A DNA stretch of 64,000 nucleotides from Phytohabitans sp037414955 (GTDB taxonomy: Bacteria > Actinomycetota > Actinomycetes > Mycobacteriales > Micromonosporaceae), in NCBI GenBank assembly GCA_037414955.1, contig JBBEWH010000179.1, positions 1 through 64,000 on the forward strand, given 5' to 3'. Both the position numbers and the translations under genes were made by a program. A model generated the notes under the pieces. The model did not search any database and was not told where the DNA came from. It saw only the letters and a program-made list of their open reading frames with translations. Of the stretch, positions 16,820-26,396 are shown in pieces. Numbering within the stretch: the first letter of the stretch is position 1; every line of letters starts with the position of its first letter.

Positions 16820-17467
16820 ATGCAATGGGACCCGCATACGACCCTGCAACGTGCCCTTTGGATCGGCGGCGGCCAGTGAGCCGGCAAGACGACTGTCGCG
16901 GGCATCCTCGCCGAGCAGCACGGGCTTACGCACTACCACTACGACTACCACGACGCCCGCGGCCATCAGGACCGCCGGATAGCCCGGCAACTCCGTCTCG
17001 GTGAGATCCTTGCCGAACCGGACGCGGAGTCCGTGTGGGTGCGCTTGACGCCCGAGCAACTGGCCGAACAAGCCTTGGAAGTCTTCGTCGAGCGCTTCGA
17101 GGCGGTACAGGACGACCTGCGCGCCCTCGCGTCACCGCGCCCCATCGTTGCCGACGGTTGGGGCCTCCGTCCTGAACTCGTGGCGCCGGTCACCTCCTCC
17201 ACACAGCGTATGGTCGTCATGGTGCCCACAGAGGAGTTCCGGCAGCACCAACTGGCTCGACTACCGCGCGCCGGCACCTTCTGGCTCCAGGTCAGCGACC
17301 CCGAGCTTGCTCAACGAAACCGGATCGAGCGCGATCGGTTGGTGGCGGAAGACGCAGTCCGTAACGCGAGGCGACTGAACATCCGCGTCATCGAGGTCGA
17401 CGGAACCCACGACGCTATAGCCATCGCCGGTATGGTGGCCGAGCACTTCCGGGAATTCCTGCCATAG
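16820..17467 (+). pseudogene. P-loop nucleotide kinase-like gene with an in-frame stop
   Basis: One frame from ATG 16820 to 17467 encodes a 215-residue protein if the TGA at 16877-16879 is read through. The start is MQWDPHTTLQRALWIGGGQ, then TGA, then AGKTTVAGILAEQHGL. The stop thus falls inside the Walker A loop (GGGQxAGKTT). Downstream the frame is intact: RPIVADGWGLRPELV, then QVSDPELAQRNRIERDRLVA and LNIRVIEVDGTHDA, a lid and C-terminal part typical of small nucleoside or aminoglycoside-like kinases. A start at 17033 would give only the second half with no P-loop. A tryptophan TGG or arginine CGA one base away is the likely ancestor. Confidence 0.7.
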
Positions 17468-17624
17468 ACGTCAACGGACGCGCTGATCTCCCGCGATCCG
17501 CGCTTGCGGCCGAAGAGGTCGGCCGTCTCGGGCGTTCGATGACGCTACGGGCGTCAGGCGAGGGCTGCAGACGCACCGAGCAGGGAAACTCTGGTGACGT
17601 TGAAGGGTGCGGTCCAGCAGAGGG

Positions 17625-18644
17625 TCACCGATCTTCTTGATCGAGCGTGCCGTGAGCCTGCGCCGAGAGGTCCTGCCAGTCGGCCCAGGTCTTGAGCCGG
17701 TCGCGCAGATCAGACCACAACCGGGCCGGGATGCGCGCTGAGAACGCGGTGGCATTGCGCCGCACCTCCTGCGCCGAGCGCATACCGACCACGATGCCCG
17801 CGACCGCGGGGTGGCGCAGCGGGAAGGCCATGGCGGCCTGGGGAACGGTCACGCCGTGCGCCTCGCAGACATCCGCGATGCGGTTGACCCGTTCCAGCAG
17901 CTCCGGGGCGGCGGGTGCATAGTCGAACCGCGCCCCCTCGGCGGGCCGGTCGGTTGCCAGCAGACCGGAGTTGAAGACGGAGGCGGCCAGGACCGAGACT
18001 CCGCGTTCGGCGCAGGCGGGCAGCAGTTCGTCCAGGGCGGTGTGGTCCAGCAGCGTGTAGCGGCCCGACAGCATGACCACGTCCGCGTCGGTCTCCCGCA
18101 CCAGGCGGGTCAGCTTGCCGGGGTGGTACATGCCCGCGCCGACGGCGCCGACCACGCCCTGGGAGCGCAGCTCGGCCAGTGCCGGGTAGCCGTCGCGCAG
18201 GGCAGTCTCGAAGTGCTCCTCGGCATCGTGCAGATACAGCACGTCGATCCGGTCGACGCCCATGCGGGCCAGCGAGTCCTCGACGCTGCGCAGGATGCCG
18301 TCGCGGGAGAAGTCCCAAACCCGGCGGTGCGTGGCCGGCACGGCGAAGCCCTCGTCCATCCGGCCGTTCGGATCCCGCGGGACCAGCAGCCGGCCGACCT
18401 TCGTCGACAGCGTGAACTCTGCCCGCGGCTTGCTGCGCAGCAGCTCGCCGATGCGGCGCTCAGAGTGCCCGATGCCGTAGTGCGGCGAGGTGTCGAAATA
18501 GCGGATTCCCGAGTCCCAGGCGGCCGCCAGTGCCTGCGCCGCGGTGTCGTCGTCCACCGGTTCGAACAGGCCGCCCAGCGGCCCGCCCCCGAAGCCCAGT
18601 TCGGTGACCTCCACCGTGCTGCGACCGAGGCGATGAGTGCGCAT
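17625..18644 (-). CDS. Aldo/keto reductase (L-fucose / D-threo-aldose dehydrogenase type)
   Basis: Starting at ATG 18644 behind GAGGGAG, the product has 339 residues. The AKR barrel tetrad is present: aspartate in GIRYFDTSPHYGIG, tyrosine in the same segment, lysine in FTLSTKVGRLL and histidine in VLYLHDAEEH. The C-terminal cofactor segment contains IVVGMRSAQEVRRNATAF. The GGGPLGGLFEPVDDDTAAQAL opening matches the group that oxidises or reduces L-fucose and related sugars with NAD(P). It acts in the cytoplasm. No sugar gene is next to it, so the substrate is open. It is a single gene, read towards the kinase remnant. Confidence 0.88.
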   Translation of the reverse strand: MRTHRLGRSTVEVTELGFGGGPLGGLFEPVDDDTAAQALAAAWDSGIRYFDTSPHYGIGHSERRIGELLRSKPRAEFTLSTKVGRLLVPRDPNGRMDEGFAVPATHRRVWDFSRDGILRSVEDSLARMGVDRIDVLYLHDAEEHFETALRDGYPALAELRSQGVVGAVGAGMYHPGKLTRLVRETDADVVMLSGRYTLLDHTALDELLPACAERGVSVLAASVFNSGLLATDRPAEGARFDYAPAAPELLERVNRIADVCEAHGVTVPQAAMAFPLRHPAVAGIVVGMRSAQEVRRNATAFSARIPARLWSDLRDRLKTWADWQDLSAQAHGTLDQEDR

Positions 18645-19002
18645 GTGACTTGTCTCCCTCGTGTGCGGTTCCGGCTTCCGGCCGGACATTATGATGTTCA
18701 TGCCGATCTGATCCGCTTCGGCGCCCGGTGTGATGAGGACTCCGGTGAGACGGCCGTCCGAACCAGCACGTTCCGGGGACCAGGTCGTCGTGGCTCACCA
18801 CCTCGGCGCCGTTGCGCGACGGTTGCCGTAGTCGGCTCCAGATGCGGCGAAGCCGCGGCACGTCCAACGCCCCTCGCCTTCCCGGAAGCACTGCTCCATC
18901 CAGGGTCGCGGTGGGTGCGATCGTCGCCGCGTCCTGCGCCGCTGAAGCGCCGGCTCTCCAGTGGAGTCCGCCAGGCGACGTCCTTGGTCTCCAAAGCGCC
19001 CG
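18645..19002. other. 358-bp spacer without a recognised gene
   Basis: Lies between the start of the aldo/keto reductase and the end of the Eis-like gene. A TAATGTCCGG-type AT-rich patch near 18685-18700 could belong to the reductase promoter. I see no repeat, RNA or coding pattern otherwise. Confidence 0.4.
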
Positions 19003-20226
19003 TCAGAAGGCGGGGAAGGCCCAGCCCGAGGGGTGGAAGGGCTCGCGCTCGCCACGGAAGGCGAGCGAGGCGGCGGTGACCGCCCCGGGGCGCAGTTCCT
19101 CGACGCGGCCCGCGGCCGCCAGGGCCGCCAGGGTGGTGCCGCCCAGATAGGCCGCACCCAGCTCGGCGGAGGTCAGCCGCAGGCCCGGCCGGGCCTGGGT
19201 GCGTTCGCAGGTGACGGAGTCGCCGTCGGCCCACAGGTGGTGGCGCCCCGCGTTCCATGGGCAGAACGTGTCCTGAACCTCCAGGACCAGGTCCAGCGGA
19301 GTCGAGTAGCGGCGTGCCGCCAGCGCGCGGTCGACGTCCACCAGGCGGACCCAGAGGTTGTCGATCACGCTGGTGCGAGCCGCGCGCGGGTCGGTCAGCA
19401 GGTGCTTCAGCGGTTCGTCGACGGCGCCGTCATAGGTGAGGCCGGCGTGAGCGTCGAGGTCGATGAGGTAACGCCACAGGGCGGCGTAGGACTGCCTAGT
19501 GGTGGCCGCGACCTCGATGACCTGCACCAGCCGCGGCTTGGAGCGGTAGAAGACGTAGCCGCTGACCTCGCCGCCGGGCTCGGTGTGGACGGCGAAGCGC
19601 AGGGCCGTCCCGCCGTCGCGCGCGCGTTCGCCGTCGGCCAGCCGGGCCTCCCAGAACTTCTCCGTACGGTCCACCCAGCCGACCCCGGTACGGCGGGCGG
19701 TGTCGTAGACCTTCTCTAGCAGCGGCCGGGCCTGCCGGCGGTCGAGCAGGCGGATCGTCCCGTCGCCGAGGTCGGTGCCGGGCCTCAGGGCCAGGAGCTT
19801 CTTGTCCGCCTGGATCTCGGCCACGCAGCTGGCGACGCCGTACCCGAAGCGGCCATAGATCGTGGCCTCGGCGGCGTTGAGCGCGGCGATCGGCTCGCCG
19901 CCTGATTCGTGCAGGTCGGTAAGCTGCTTGCGCATCATCGCGGTGAGGATGCCGCGGCGCCGGTGGGTGGGCAGGACCGCGACGAGCGTGATGCCGGCGA
20001 CGGGCGTCACCGCGCCGGGGACCGTCATGACGCGGCCGTAGATCGACGCACCGCCGACGATCTCCTCGCCGTCGTAGGCGGCGATCGTGCGTCCGGGCTC
20101 GATGGAGTCGGCGGCGTTCCGCAGGCCGCCCTCGTACCAGTCCTGGCCGTAGGTCGTGGTGATCATGCGAGCCCACGCGTCGAGCTCGTCGGCGCGGATC
20201 GTCCGCAGGGGGTAGGTCGCCGTCAT
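19003..20226 (-). CDS. eis: Eis-like GNAT N-acetyltransferase
   Basis: From ATG 20226 the protein has 407 residues, the usual size of Eis. The N-terminal GNAT domain has the acetyl-CoA loop TLVAVLPTHRRRGILTAMM, then the second GNAT repeat and a C-terminal sterol-carrier-like domain ending in the free carboxylate PSGWAFPAF, which is catalytic in Eis. ALNAAEATIYGRFGYG is another Eis signature. Enzymes of this family acetylate amines on lysine residues, arylalkylamines and, in mycobacteria, aminoglycosides at several positions. The gene is divergent from a LAL regulator with only 67 bases between the chosen starts, so that regulator may control it. Confidence 0.9.
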   Translation of the reverse strand: MTATYPLRTIRADELDAWARMITTTYGQDWYEGGLRNAADSIEPGRTIAAYDGEEIVGGASIYGRVMTVPGAVTPVAGITLVAVLPTHRRRGILTAMMRKQLTDLHESGGEPIAALNAAEATIYGRFGYGVASCVAEIQADKKLLALRPGTDLGDGTIRLLDRRQARPLLEKVYDTARRTGVGWVDRTEKFWEARLADGERARDGGTALRFAVHTEPGGEVSGYVFYRSKPRLVQVIEVAATTRQSYAALWRYLIDLDAHAGLTYDGAVDEPLKHLLTDPRAARTSVIDNLWVRLVDVDRALAARRYSTPLDLVLEVQDTFCPWNAGRHHLWADGDSVTCERTQARPGLRLTSAELGAAYLGGTTLAALAAAGRVEELRPGAVTAASLAFRGEREPFHPSGWAFPAF

Positions 20227-20293
20227 GCTTCGAGAATGGCCGGGTAAACAGGCACCGCACATCAAGTGATCTGTGTATTTATATGCTGGCGTC

Positions 20294-23059
20294 GTGGTGG
20301 CGGAGCGCGTGGTCAGCCCGGTGTTCGTCGGCCGGGGCGAGGAGTTGTCGGCGCTGGTGGCGGCCCTGGACACGGCTGTCGGGCAGGGGCCGGCGGTGGT
20401 GCTGGTGGCCGGGGAGGCCGGGATCGGCAAGTCGCGGCTGCTCGCCGAGTTCGCGCGGTCGCTGGGCCGGGGCGTGCGGGTGGTCGAGGGCGCCTGCGCG
20501 GAGCTGGGCGGCGACGGCCTGCCGTACGCGCCGTTCGTGACGGTGCTGCGCAGGCTGATCCGGGTCGAAGGGGTGCTGCCGGGGCCCTACCGCCAGCTGG
20601 CCCGCTGGTTCCCCGAACTCGGCGAGGCGGGCGACGCGGAAGGCGGCAAGCATCTGCTGTACGAGGAGGTCCTGACGCTGGTCGAGCGGGTGGCCGCGAA
20701 CCAGCCGCTCGTCGTCTCGATCGAGGACCTGCACTGGGCCGACGCCGCCACCCGCGAGCTGCTCGGCTTCCTGGCCAGGAACCTGACCCAGGCCGGTGTG
20801 CTCCTGGTGATCACCTACCGGCCGCCGGAAACTGGCAACGGACTGCTCGGGCCGCTGCTGTCCGAGCTGGCCCGCCGCCCGCGCACCACCACGCTGCGGC
20901 TGCCTGGCCTGGACCGGCAGGGCGTGGGCCGGCAGCTGGCCGCGATCCTCGGCACCGAGCCGGACGCGGCCGCCGTACGCCGCGTACACGAACGCAGCGA
21001 CGGCACCCCGCTGTTAGTCGAGGCGCTCGCCCACGCCGGTGAACGGACCCCGGACAGCCTGCGCGACCTGCTGCTGCACGGCCCGCGGTCGCTTCCCGGC
21101 CCGGCGCGCGAGCTGCTGCGCATCGCTTCGGCAGCGGGCGGCCGGGTCGGCCACCGGCTGCTGGCGCAGGTGGCCGGGCAGGACGGGACCGGGCTGGATG
21201 CCTTGCTGCGCGAGCTCGTCGACCGCAGCCTGCTCGTCACCGCAGGGGACGGCTACGACTTCCGCCATGCCCTGATCCGGCAGGCGGTGTACGAGGACCT
21301 GCTGCCCGGCGAGCGGGCGCGCCTGCACGCGCGCTACGCCGAGGCCCTGCGCGATTCCGGCGCCCACGCGGAGCTGGCCGCACACGCCCACGCCGCCGGT
21401 GATCGCGGGCTGGCCTCGTCCGCCGCTTACCTGGCCGCGGGCCAGGCGCGCAGGTCCTACGCCTACGAGGAGCAGGTCCGCATGCTCGACCAGGTCCTCG
21501 AACTCTGGGACCCGCAGGCGCGGCTGGGCGTCGACAGGATCGACGTACTGACCGGCGCGGCCGAGGCCTGCATGCTCAGCGGCGACTACGCTCGCGGGGT
21601 CGAGTACGCCAGCGCCGGGCTGGCCGCCGTGGACGAGCGGCGCGAGCCCGAGCGGGCCGCCCAGCTGCTGGAACATCGAGGCAGGCTGCGGCACCGGCTG
21701 GAGGCGACCGGCGTCTCCGACTGGGAACGAGCCCTGGAACTGGTGCCCGCCACCCCCGGCGGCGTTCAGCGAGGGCGGCTGCTCGGCGTGCTGGCCATGG
21801 GCCTGCTGCCGGAGGTGGACCGGGCTCGCGAGCCGTTCGAGGAGGCGCTCACCATCGGTCGGCGTACCGGCGATGCCACGGTCACGGTCCGTGGGCTGCT
21901 GGGCGTCGGGTCCATGACGGGCGACCTCGGGATGCTGGCGCAGGCCCGCACGCTGGCCGATCGGCTCGACGGCCACGACCTGCTCATGACCGTCCCGATG
22001 TACGAGGCGACGCTGCACACCAAGGCCGGTGACCACGACCGCGGCATCGAGGCGGCCCGCGACGGCATCCGCCACGCCCGCCGGTACGGGCTGGGCCGCA
22101 GCCGGGGCGCCGAGCTCGCGCGCTTCGCCGGACACAGCCTGATCCTGGCCGGGCGGTGGGACGAGGCCGCCGCCGTGCTGGAGGAGAGCCTCCAGGAGGA
22201 CCCGCCACCGCTGCCGCGGCAGGCCCTGCGCGTGCTCGCCGGCTACCTGTCGCTGCTGCGCGGAGACTTGGCCAGGGCGGCCGACGCCGCGGCGGCCGTG
22301 GAGCACACCGGCAACGGGGGCCTGTTCCCCCGCCATCAGCTGCTCTGCCTGCTCGCCGTCGCCCAGGGCAACCACGAGAGGGCAGACCTGCTCCTGGACC
22401 GGGCGCTGGCCGACCCGGCGCTCACCCGGATCTACAGCAGCGACGCCCGGCCGGTCCTGGTCGCCGGCGCATTGGTGCAGCGGGCCCGGCTCGCGCACGG
22501 CGACGGCAGGGACCTACGGCAGCGGGTCGCGAAACGACAGGCCGAGCTCTCCGCGGCCGATACGGCGCTCGGCGTGGACGGGCCGCTCGACCGAGCTTGG
22601 CAGATCATGCTGCGCGCGCTTATCAAGGACGACGGCTGGGACCACGCCGCGGGTGCCTGGCGGGAGCTGCGGCAGCCGTACGAGCTGGCGCTGAGTCTGT
22701 TCCACGGCGCGCGAGCCGCGCTGGCGGCGGGCGACCGGCCCGGGTCAACGGCCCGCCTCAGGGAAGCCGCGTGGCTGGCCGAAGACCTGGGCGCCGCGCC
22801 GCTCACCCGCGAGATCGCCCTGCTCGGGCGACCCCGACCGGCTCAGGGTGGGCTCACGGAGCGCGAGCGTGACGTGCTCAGGTTGATCGCCGAGGGCCTG
22901 AGCAACCGGCAGATCGCCGCCCGGCTGCACATCTCACCGAGTACGGCGGGGGTGCACGTCTCCCACATCCTGACGAAACTGGGCGCAGCCACCCGCACCG
23001 AGGCGGCGGCCATCGCGTTCCGTGAGGGGCTGGCGGGGGTCCTTCCCCGCTTAGCTTGA
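20294..23059 (+). CDS. LAL-type LuxR-family ATP-binding transcriptional regulator
   Basis: Large regulator of about 921 residues. It opens with FVGRGEELSALVAALD, then Walker A AGEAGIGKSRLLAEF and Walker B LVVSIEDLHWADAATRELL, a TPR-like helical middle, and a C-terminal LuxR HTH (LTERERDVLRLIAEGLSNRQ, then LHISPSTAGVHVSHILTKLG). The frame is open from GTG 20273, but the conserved VGRGEEL lies close behind the GTGs at 20294 and 20297, which I prefer. No Shine-Dalgarno is visible and an AT-rich TATTTATATG lies 10-20 bases upstream, so a leaderless message is plausible. It probably responds to a ligand by ATP hydrolysis and controls the divergent eis gene. Confidence 0.9.
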   Translation: MVAERVVSPVFVGRGEELSALVAALDTAVGQGPAVVLVAGEAGIGKSRLLAEFARSLGRGVRVVEGACAELGGDGLPYAPFVTVLRRLIRVEGVLPGPYRQLARWFPELGEAGDAEGGKHLLYEEVLTLVERVAANQPLVVSIEDLHWADAATRELLGFLARNLTQAGVLLVITYRPPETGNGLLGPLLSELARRPRTTTLRLPGLDRQGVGRQLAAILGTEPDAAAVRRVHERSDGTPLLVEALAHAGERTPDSLRDLLLHGPRSLPGPARELLRIASAAGGRVGHRLLAQVAGQDGTGLDALLRELVDRSLLVTAGDGYDFRHALIRQAVYEDLLPGERARLHARYAEALRDSGAHAELAAHAHAAGDRGLASSAAYLAAGQARRSYAYEEQVRMLDQVLELWDPQARLGVDRIDVLTGAAEACMLSGDYARGVEYASAGLAAVDERREPERAAQLLEHRGRLRHRLEATGVSDWERALELVPATPGGVQRGRLLGVLAMGLLPEVDRAREPFEEALTIGRRTGDATVTVRGLLGVGSMTGDLGMLAQARTLADRLDGHDLLMTVPMYEATLHTKAGDHDRGIEAARDGIRHARRYGLGRSRGAELARFAGHSLILAGRWDEAAAVLEESLQEDPPPLPRQALRVLAGYLSLLRGDLARAADAAAAVEHTGNGGLFPRHQLLCLLAVAQGNHERADLLLDRALADPALTRIYSSDARPVLVAGALVQRARLAHGDGRDLRQRVAKRQAELSAADTALGVDGPLDRAWQIMLRALIKDDGWDHAAGAWRELRQPYELALSLFHGARAALAAGDRPGSTARLREAAWLAEDLGAAPLTREIALLGRPRPAQGGLTERERDVLRLIAEGLSNRQIAARLHISPSTAGVHVSHILTKLGAATRTEAAAIAFREGLAGVLPRLA

Positions 23060-23195
23060 CGTTTACCTTTCCTGGTCCGGTGACCGTCTCGACGCGCTTG
23101 GTGGCCTTGCCCACATCGTGCTGCGGGCAAGACTGGCCTGGTCGGATCTACAGCGTCAACGAATCTGACACCAAGCCCGGTTCGCCGTTCCACTC

Positions 23196-23545
23196 CTACT
23201 GGCAGGCCGGCTTGAGGGCGGCACGTCGTCCGCTGGGCAGCCGCTCCACCTGGACGCAAATGACCGTGCCGGACAGGATCGGCGCTTCGGCCCGGTGGGC
23301 GAAGTGGTCTTTCTTGTCCAGCTTGAGGTGCAGGCCGTGCCAGGCGGTGACGCTGACCTGGCCGTAGTGCCCATCGTGGAGGGTCAGCTGCTGGTCGGGC
23401 TCGCCCCAGGTGTCGGGGCGGGCGCAGGAAAACGGCTCGCCGTGGCGGCCGGGGACGTCCGGCGCAGCCGCCGTTTCCGGCTCGCGCGGCGGCGGATCAC
23501 GATACAGCAGCCGGTCGTTACGGATGCCGACAAGAGCTATTGCAG
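23196..23545 (-). pseudogene. C-terminal fragment of a DDE transposase
   Basis: Read on the minus strand, the frame gives ALVGIRNDRLLYRDPPP, then GRHGEPFSCARPDTWGEPDQ, then YGQVSVTAWHGLHLKLDKK and VICVQVERLPSGRRAALKPA, ending at TAG 23196. This is the order seen in actinomycete DDE transposases of the IS701-like group: an arginine-aspartate-rich strand, a RRHG basic turn with a DTW segment, and a YG.V.V..W.GLHLK strand. The N-terminal half with the first catalytic aspartates is missing. It abuts the end of the next minus-strand reading frame, so the junction is an insertion or deletion scar. Confidence 0.6.
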
Positions 23546-24232
23546 GCGGATCGCCTCGGCCGCGCGGCGGCCGACCGGGTAGACCGGGTTCCCGCCGGCG
23601 TCCAGCCCCTCCACCAGACGGTCATCGATCACCACGACGTCCCACTCGCCCGGGGCGACCCTGCCCACCACCAGGCCCATCAGCCACGGCCACCACGTCT
23701 CATCGGTGTCGCCGGCCGTCAACGGGTAGCGGACCCGCACCGGAGACGCGTCCGGGAACGGGTTCGCCTGCCGGGCCAGCGCTCCCGCCAATGCCTCCAC
23801 GCCCAGCTCCAGGTCCGACTTGGCCAGCGCCGCCTCGATCGTGCCCGCGGCCAACTCATCGGCCAGCGCCAGGATAACCGTGTTGCTCGCCGCGGACGCC
23901 TCCACCGCCGCCACGTACTGATCGACCTTCGCCGCCTCGGCCGCGGTCAGGTCCTGAGCCTGCCAGCGCTCACCGGTCTCGACCCACAGCCACATGTGAT
24001 CGCGCTGCTGCCTGATTACCTGCTTGATCCGCTCCACGGTGTGGTCGTCCAGCAGATGCGGGGCGGTCTCGGGCTGCTCATGCGCGATCACGTGCACCAG
24101 CCAACCGATGACCTTGCTGGCGCCGCAGTGGAACTGCGCTCTATTCCGCCACCCCCGCACCGGAGCCATCTGGTACGTGATGCATCTCGGCGAAGCCCAG
24201 TGGGACTGGGAACAGGCCGGCGAGATCGACAC
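23537..24232 (-). CDS. Hypothetical protein, probably rearranged at the N-terminus
   Basis: I do not recognise this protein. The frame encodes 231 residues; the part from about 24129 leftwards looks coding (HLLDDHTVERIKQVIRQQRD, then WLWVETGERWQAQDLTAAEA, then WWPWLMGLVVGRVAPGEWDVV) and ends VYPVGRRAAEAIRLQ. The first 40 residues run antisense to another coding-looking frame and are unlike the rest, so the true start may be a GTG near 24090 or may have been lost. No signal, membrane segment or catalytic motif is visible. It touches the transposase remnant at its 3' end. Confidence 0.4.
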   Translation of the reverse strand: MSISPACSQSHWASPRCITYQMAPVRGWRNRAQFHCGASKVIGWLVHVIAHEQPETAPHLLDDHTVERIKQVIRQQRDHMWLWVETGERWQAQDLTAAEAAKVDQYVAAVEASAASNTVILALADELAAGTIEAALAKSDLELGVEALAGALARQANPFPDASPVRVRYPLTAGDTDETWWPWLMGLVVGRVAPGEWDVVVIDDRLVEGLDAGGNPVYPVGRRAAEAIRLQ

Positions 24233-24317
24233 CCGCAGCGACGTCTTCTACGCCGGTCAGCAGATCCTGTCGCACCTGCACAACATCGCGACCATCCTCG
24301 CAAACTCCACCAGCTAA
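24135..24317 (+). pseudogene. C-terminal fragment of an unidentified gene
   Basis: The plus-strand frame gives LFRHPRTGAIWYVMHLGEAQ, then WDWEQAGEIDTRSDVFYAG, then LSHLHNIATILANSTS and a stop. Composition and codon use look coding, but the upstream part of the frame does not. I cannot name the family. It faces the hypothetical frame at 23537-24232 and marks a junction near 24130. Confidence 0.35.
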
Positions 24318-24618
24318 ACACCGAGTCGCACACACCCGCGTTGGCGCCAGCTCGCGGCGATCTCCGTCCTTGCGAATGCCGGTGTCCGCACGGAGCCCTC
24401 CGGGGCCATCAGAGCCACGACGGACCTGCTGGGCCTGCCCACCGGGTGCGCAACGCCGGCAGCGGCGCGGGACCTGCCATGTGAGCGGGCTTGGCCGTCC
24501 TCGCTGTTCCCGGCTGGCTGGGTGCGCGATGAGATCCCGCCCGGCCGGCCGGCCACCCACCTTCCGTGTCCTCCGAGCCGCGCGAGCGCGGCCCGCTTCC
24601 TGGGACTTGGTGAGCCGA
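24318..24618. other. About 300 bp without a recognised gene
   Basis: Between the unnamed fragment and the TniQ-like frame. All frames are GC-rich shadows. I see no repeat or promoter here. Confidence 0.3.
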
Positions 24619-25566
24619 ATGAACACGCAACTTGCTCTACCCCTCCCGATGCCGCAGGCCATGCCGGCACGGGTAAGGCCGCAACGCACTTCGCTGCAGA
24701 CCTACGCCCGGCCCGGCCGGGGTCGGGGCCTACGCACCGCGATCAGACGTGTCCCGTTCGGACCCGAACACATCCCGCAGTTCCTCCAGGACGACTGGTA
24801 CCAGCAGCATCTCGCCCGCTTCGACGGCATCAACACCGCCCAGCTGCGGCGAGCCGCCGCGCTGCACCTATGCCAGACCGCCATGGGCGGCTCCATCCGC
24901 GAAGCCGCTTGCCGCCTCGGCCTGCCCGACACCCGCAAGGCGTATCGCCGCAGCTACTTCAGCGTCTCAGCGGTGCATGCCTGGGCGCGGCTCCGAAGCG
25001 ACCCGCACGAGTTCGAAGCCGCAGTCCACGACATCGCCGACCGGATCGAGGCCACGCCGCAGCCCATCGACTACCACCGCCGCCGCACCGCCCTGCGCGA
25101 CTGGTACATCGACCCCGCGAGCTGGACCACCATCGTCGGCCAACTGCCAGCCCACGGCCGCGGACAGCGACCCAAGCTCGGGGACCGCCACCGGGACTGC
25201 GCCTCGATCATCGTCTGGTCCCGGATCACCGGCAGCGAACGTATCTTCGCGCCACACCCCATCCGCGACCGGCAACCCGCCGACACAGCCGAGCAGTGGC
25301 GGCTGCGCGCCCGCAAAACGTTCGCCCACGTCCGCGACGACACCGGACACCCGCGCGACGCAGCCCTCAATCAACTCCTCACCGCATACGCGCAATGGCT
25401 CATCCGCGCCATCGACGCCACCGGCATGACACCGCCCGGATCCTGGACCGGGACGCACCCGCAAACCAGCGGCGGTATCTCGTCCAATTCCACCACCGGT
25501 ACTCATCGCAGGGTGAGCGGGGTTTCGGATTCGACGCGGGTCAGCTTTTCCGGGTTGCGGACGTAG
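24619..25566 (+). pseudogene. TniQ-like protein, truncated at both ends
   Basis: From ATG 24619 the frame gives 315 residues. Segments such as QLRRAAALHLCQTAMGGSIR, then EAACRLGLPDTRKAYRR and TPQPIDYHRRRTALRDWYID, then VWSRITGSERIFAPHP resemble from memory the C-terminal half of large TniQ-type proteins of actinomycetes, which serve as target-site factors of Tn7-like or Tn5053-like transposition. The N-terminal zinc-binding TniQ domain (CxxC pairs) is missing. The last 20 residues run antisense into the sigma factor gene at 25503, so the natural C-terminus is also lost. With the transposase remnant nearby this is decayed mobile DNA. Family call moderate. Confidence 0.45.
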
Positions 25567-26396
25567 TAGAGGCCGGTGATACGGGCGTCTTCGACATGGA
25601 TCGCCATGACGCCGTCGATCTCGCCGTCCAGGCGTACGAGGAGTGCCGGGTTGCCGTTGACCACGGTCGGTTCACCGGTGAGCGCGCCTTCGACCTTGCC
25701 CAGACCACCGAAGAGCATCCGGACCACCTTCTCAGCGCCGATGACCGGCCGCAGCGCGGCCTGCTTGACGCCGCCGCCGTCGCCCACCAGGACGACGTCA
25801 GGGGCGAGCACGTCGAGCAGACCCTGCAGGTCCCTGGTTTCGACCGCGCGCTGGAACGCTCCCAGAGCCGCCCGGGCCTCGCTCGGGGAGGCCACCTGGC
25901 GGCGGCGGCGGGCATCGACGTGCTGGCGGGCACGGTGCGCGATCTGGTGGACCGCCGCAGGGCTTTTGCCGACGGCGGCCGCGATCTCGTCGTAGCTGAC
26001 ACCGAAGGCCTCACGCAGCACGAAGACGGCGCGCTCGGTCGGCGACAGTGTCTCCAGGACGATCATGAGCCCCACCGACACACTCTCGGCGAGTTCGACG
26101 TCCTCGGCCACGTCCGGCGTGGTGAGCAGCGGATCGGGAAGCCAGGGGCCGACGTAGGTCTCCTTGCGGTGTTTCATTGCGCGCAGCCGGTTGAGCGCCT
26201 GCCGGGTGGTGATCCGGACCAGGTAGGCGCGCTGGTCGCGTACGTGCTCCGCGTCGACCTTGATCCACCGCAGCCAGGTTTCCTGGAGGACGTCTTCGGC
26301 GTCGGCCGCCGATCCGAGCATCTCGTATGCCACGGTGAAGAGCAGGTTGCGGTGGGCGACGAAGGTGTCGGTCGCCGGATCAGTGGCGTGGCTCAT
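25503..26396 (-). CDS. ECF41-type sigma factor with SnoaL-like extension (copy 1)
   Basis: A 297-residue sigma factor. Region 2 is FVAHRNLLFTVAYEMLGSAA, then DAEDVLQETWLRW; region 4 is LSPTERAVFVLREAFGVSYD, then EIAAAVGKSPAAVHQIAHRA. The linker has WLPDPLL, and the C-terminal SnoaL-like domain carries DGGGVKQAALRPV and NPEKLTRV, the two motifs that define the ECF41/SigJ group, in which this domain senses a signal and tunes activity without an anti-sigma factor. It is the last gene behind a flavoprotein and a DoxX-like gene on the minus strand. It is a close paralogue of the sigma factor at 32967-33863, with near identity over long stretches. Confidence 0.92.
   Translation of the reverse strand: MSHATDPATDTFVAHRNLLFTVAYEMLGSAADAEDVLQETWLRWIKVDAEHVRDQRAYLVRITTRQALNRLRAMKHRKETYVGPWLPDPLLTTPDVAEDVELAESVSVGLMIVLETLSPTERAVFVLREAFGVSYDEIAAAVGKSPAAVHQIAHRARQHVDARRRRQVASPSEARAALGAFQRAVETRDLQGLLDVLAPDVVLVGDGGGVKQAALRPVIGAEKVVRMLFGGLGKVEGALTGEPTVVNGNPALLVRLDGEIDGVMAIHVEDARITGLYYVRNPEKLTRVESETPLTLR

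Noticed and set aside
16877..16879. The in-frame TGA as a selenocysteine codon
   Set aside because: No SECIS-like hairpin is evident right after it, the P-loop position has no reason for Sec, and a single-base change explains it.
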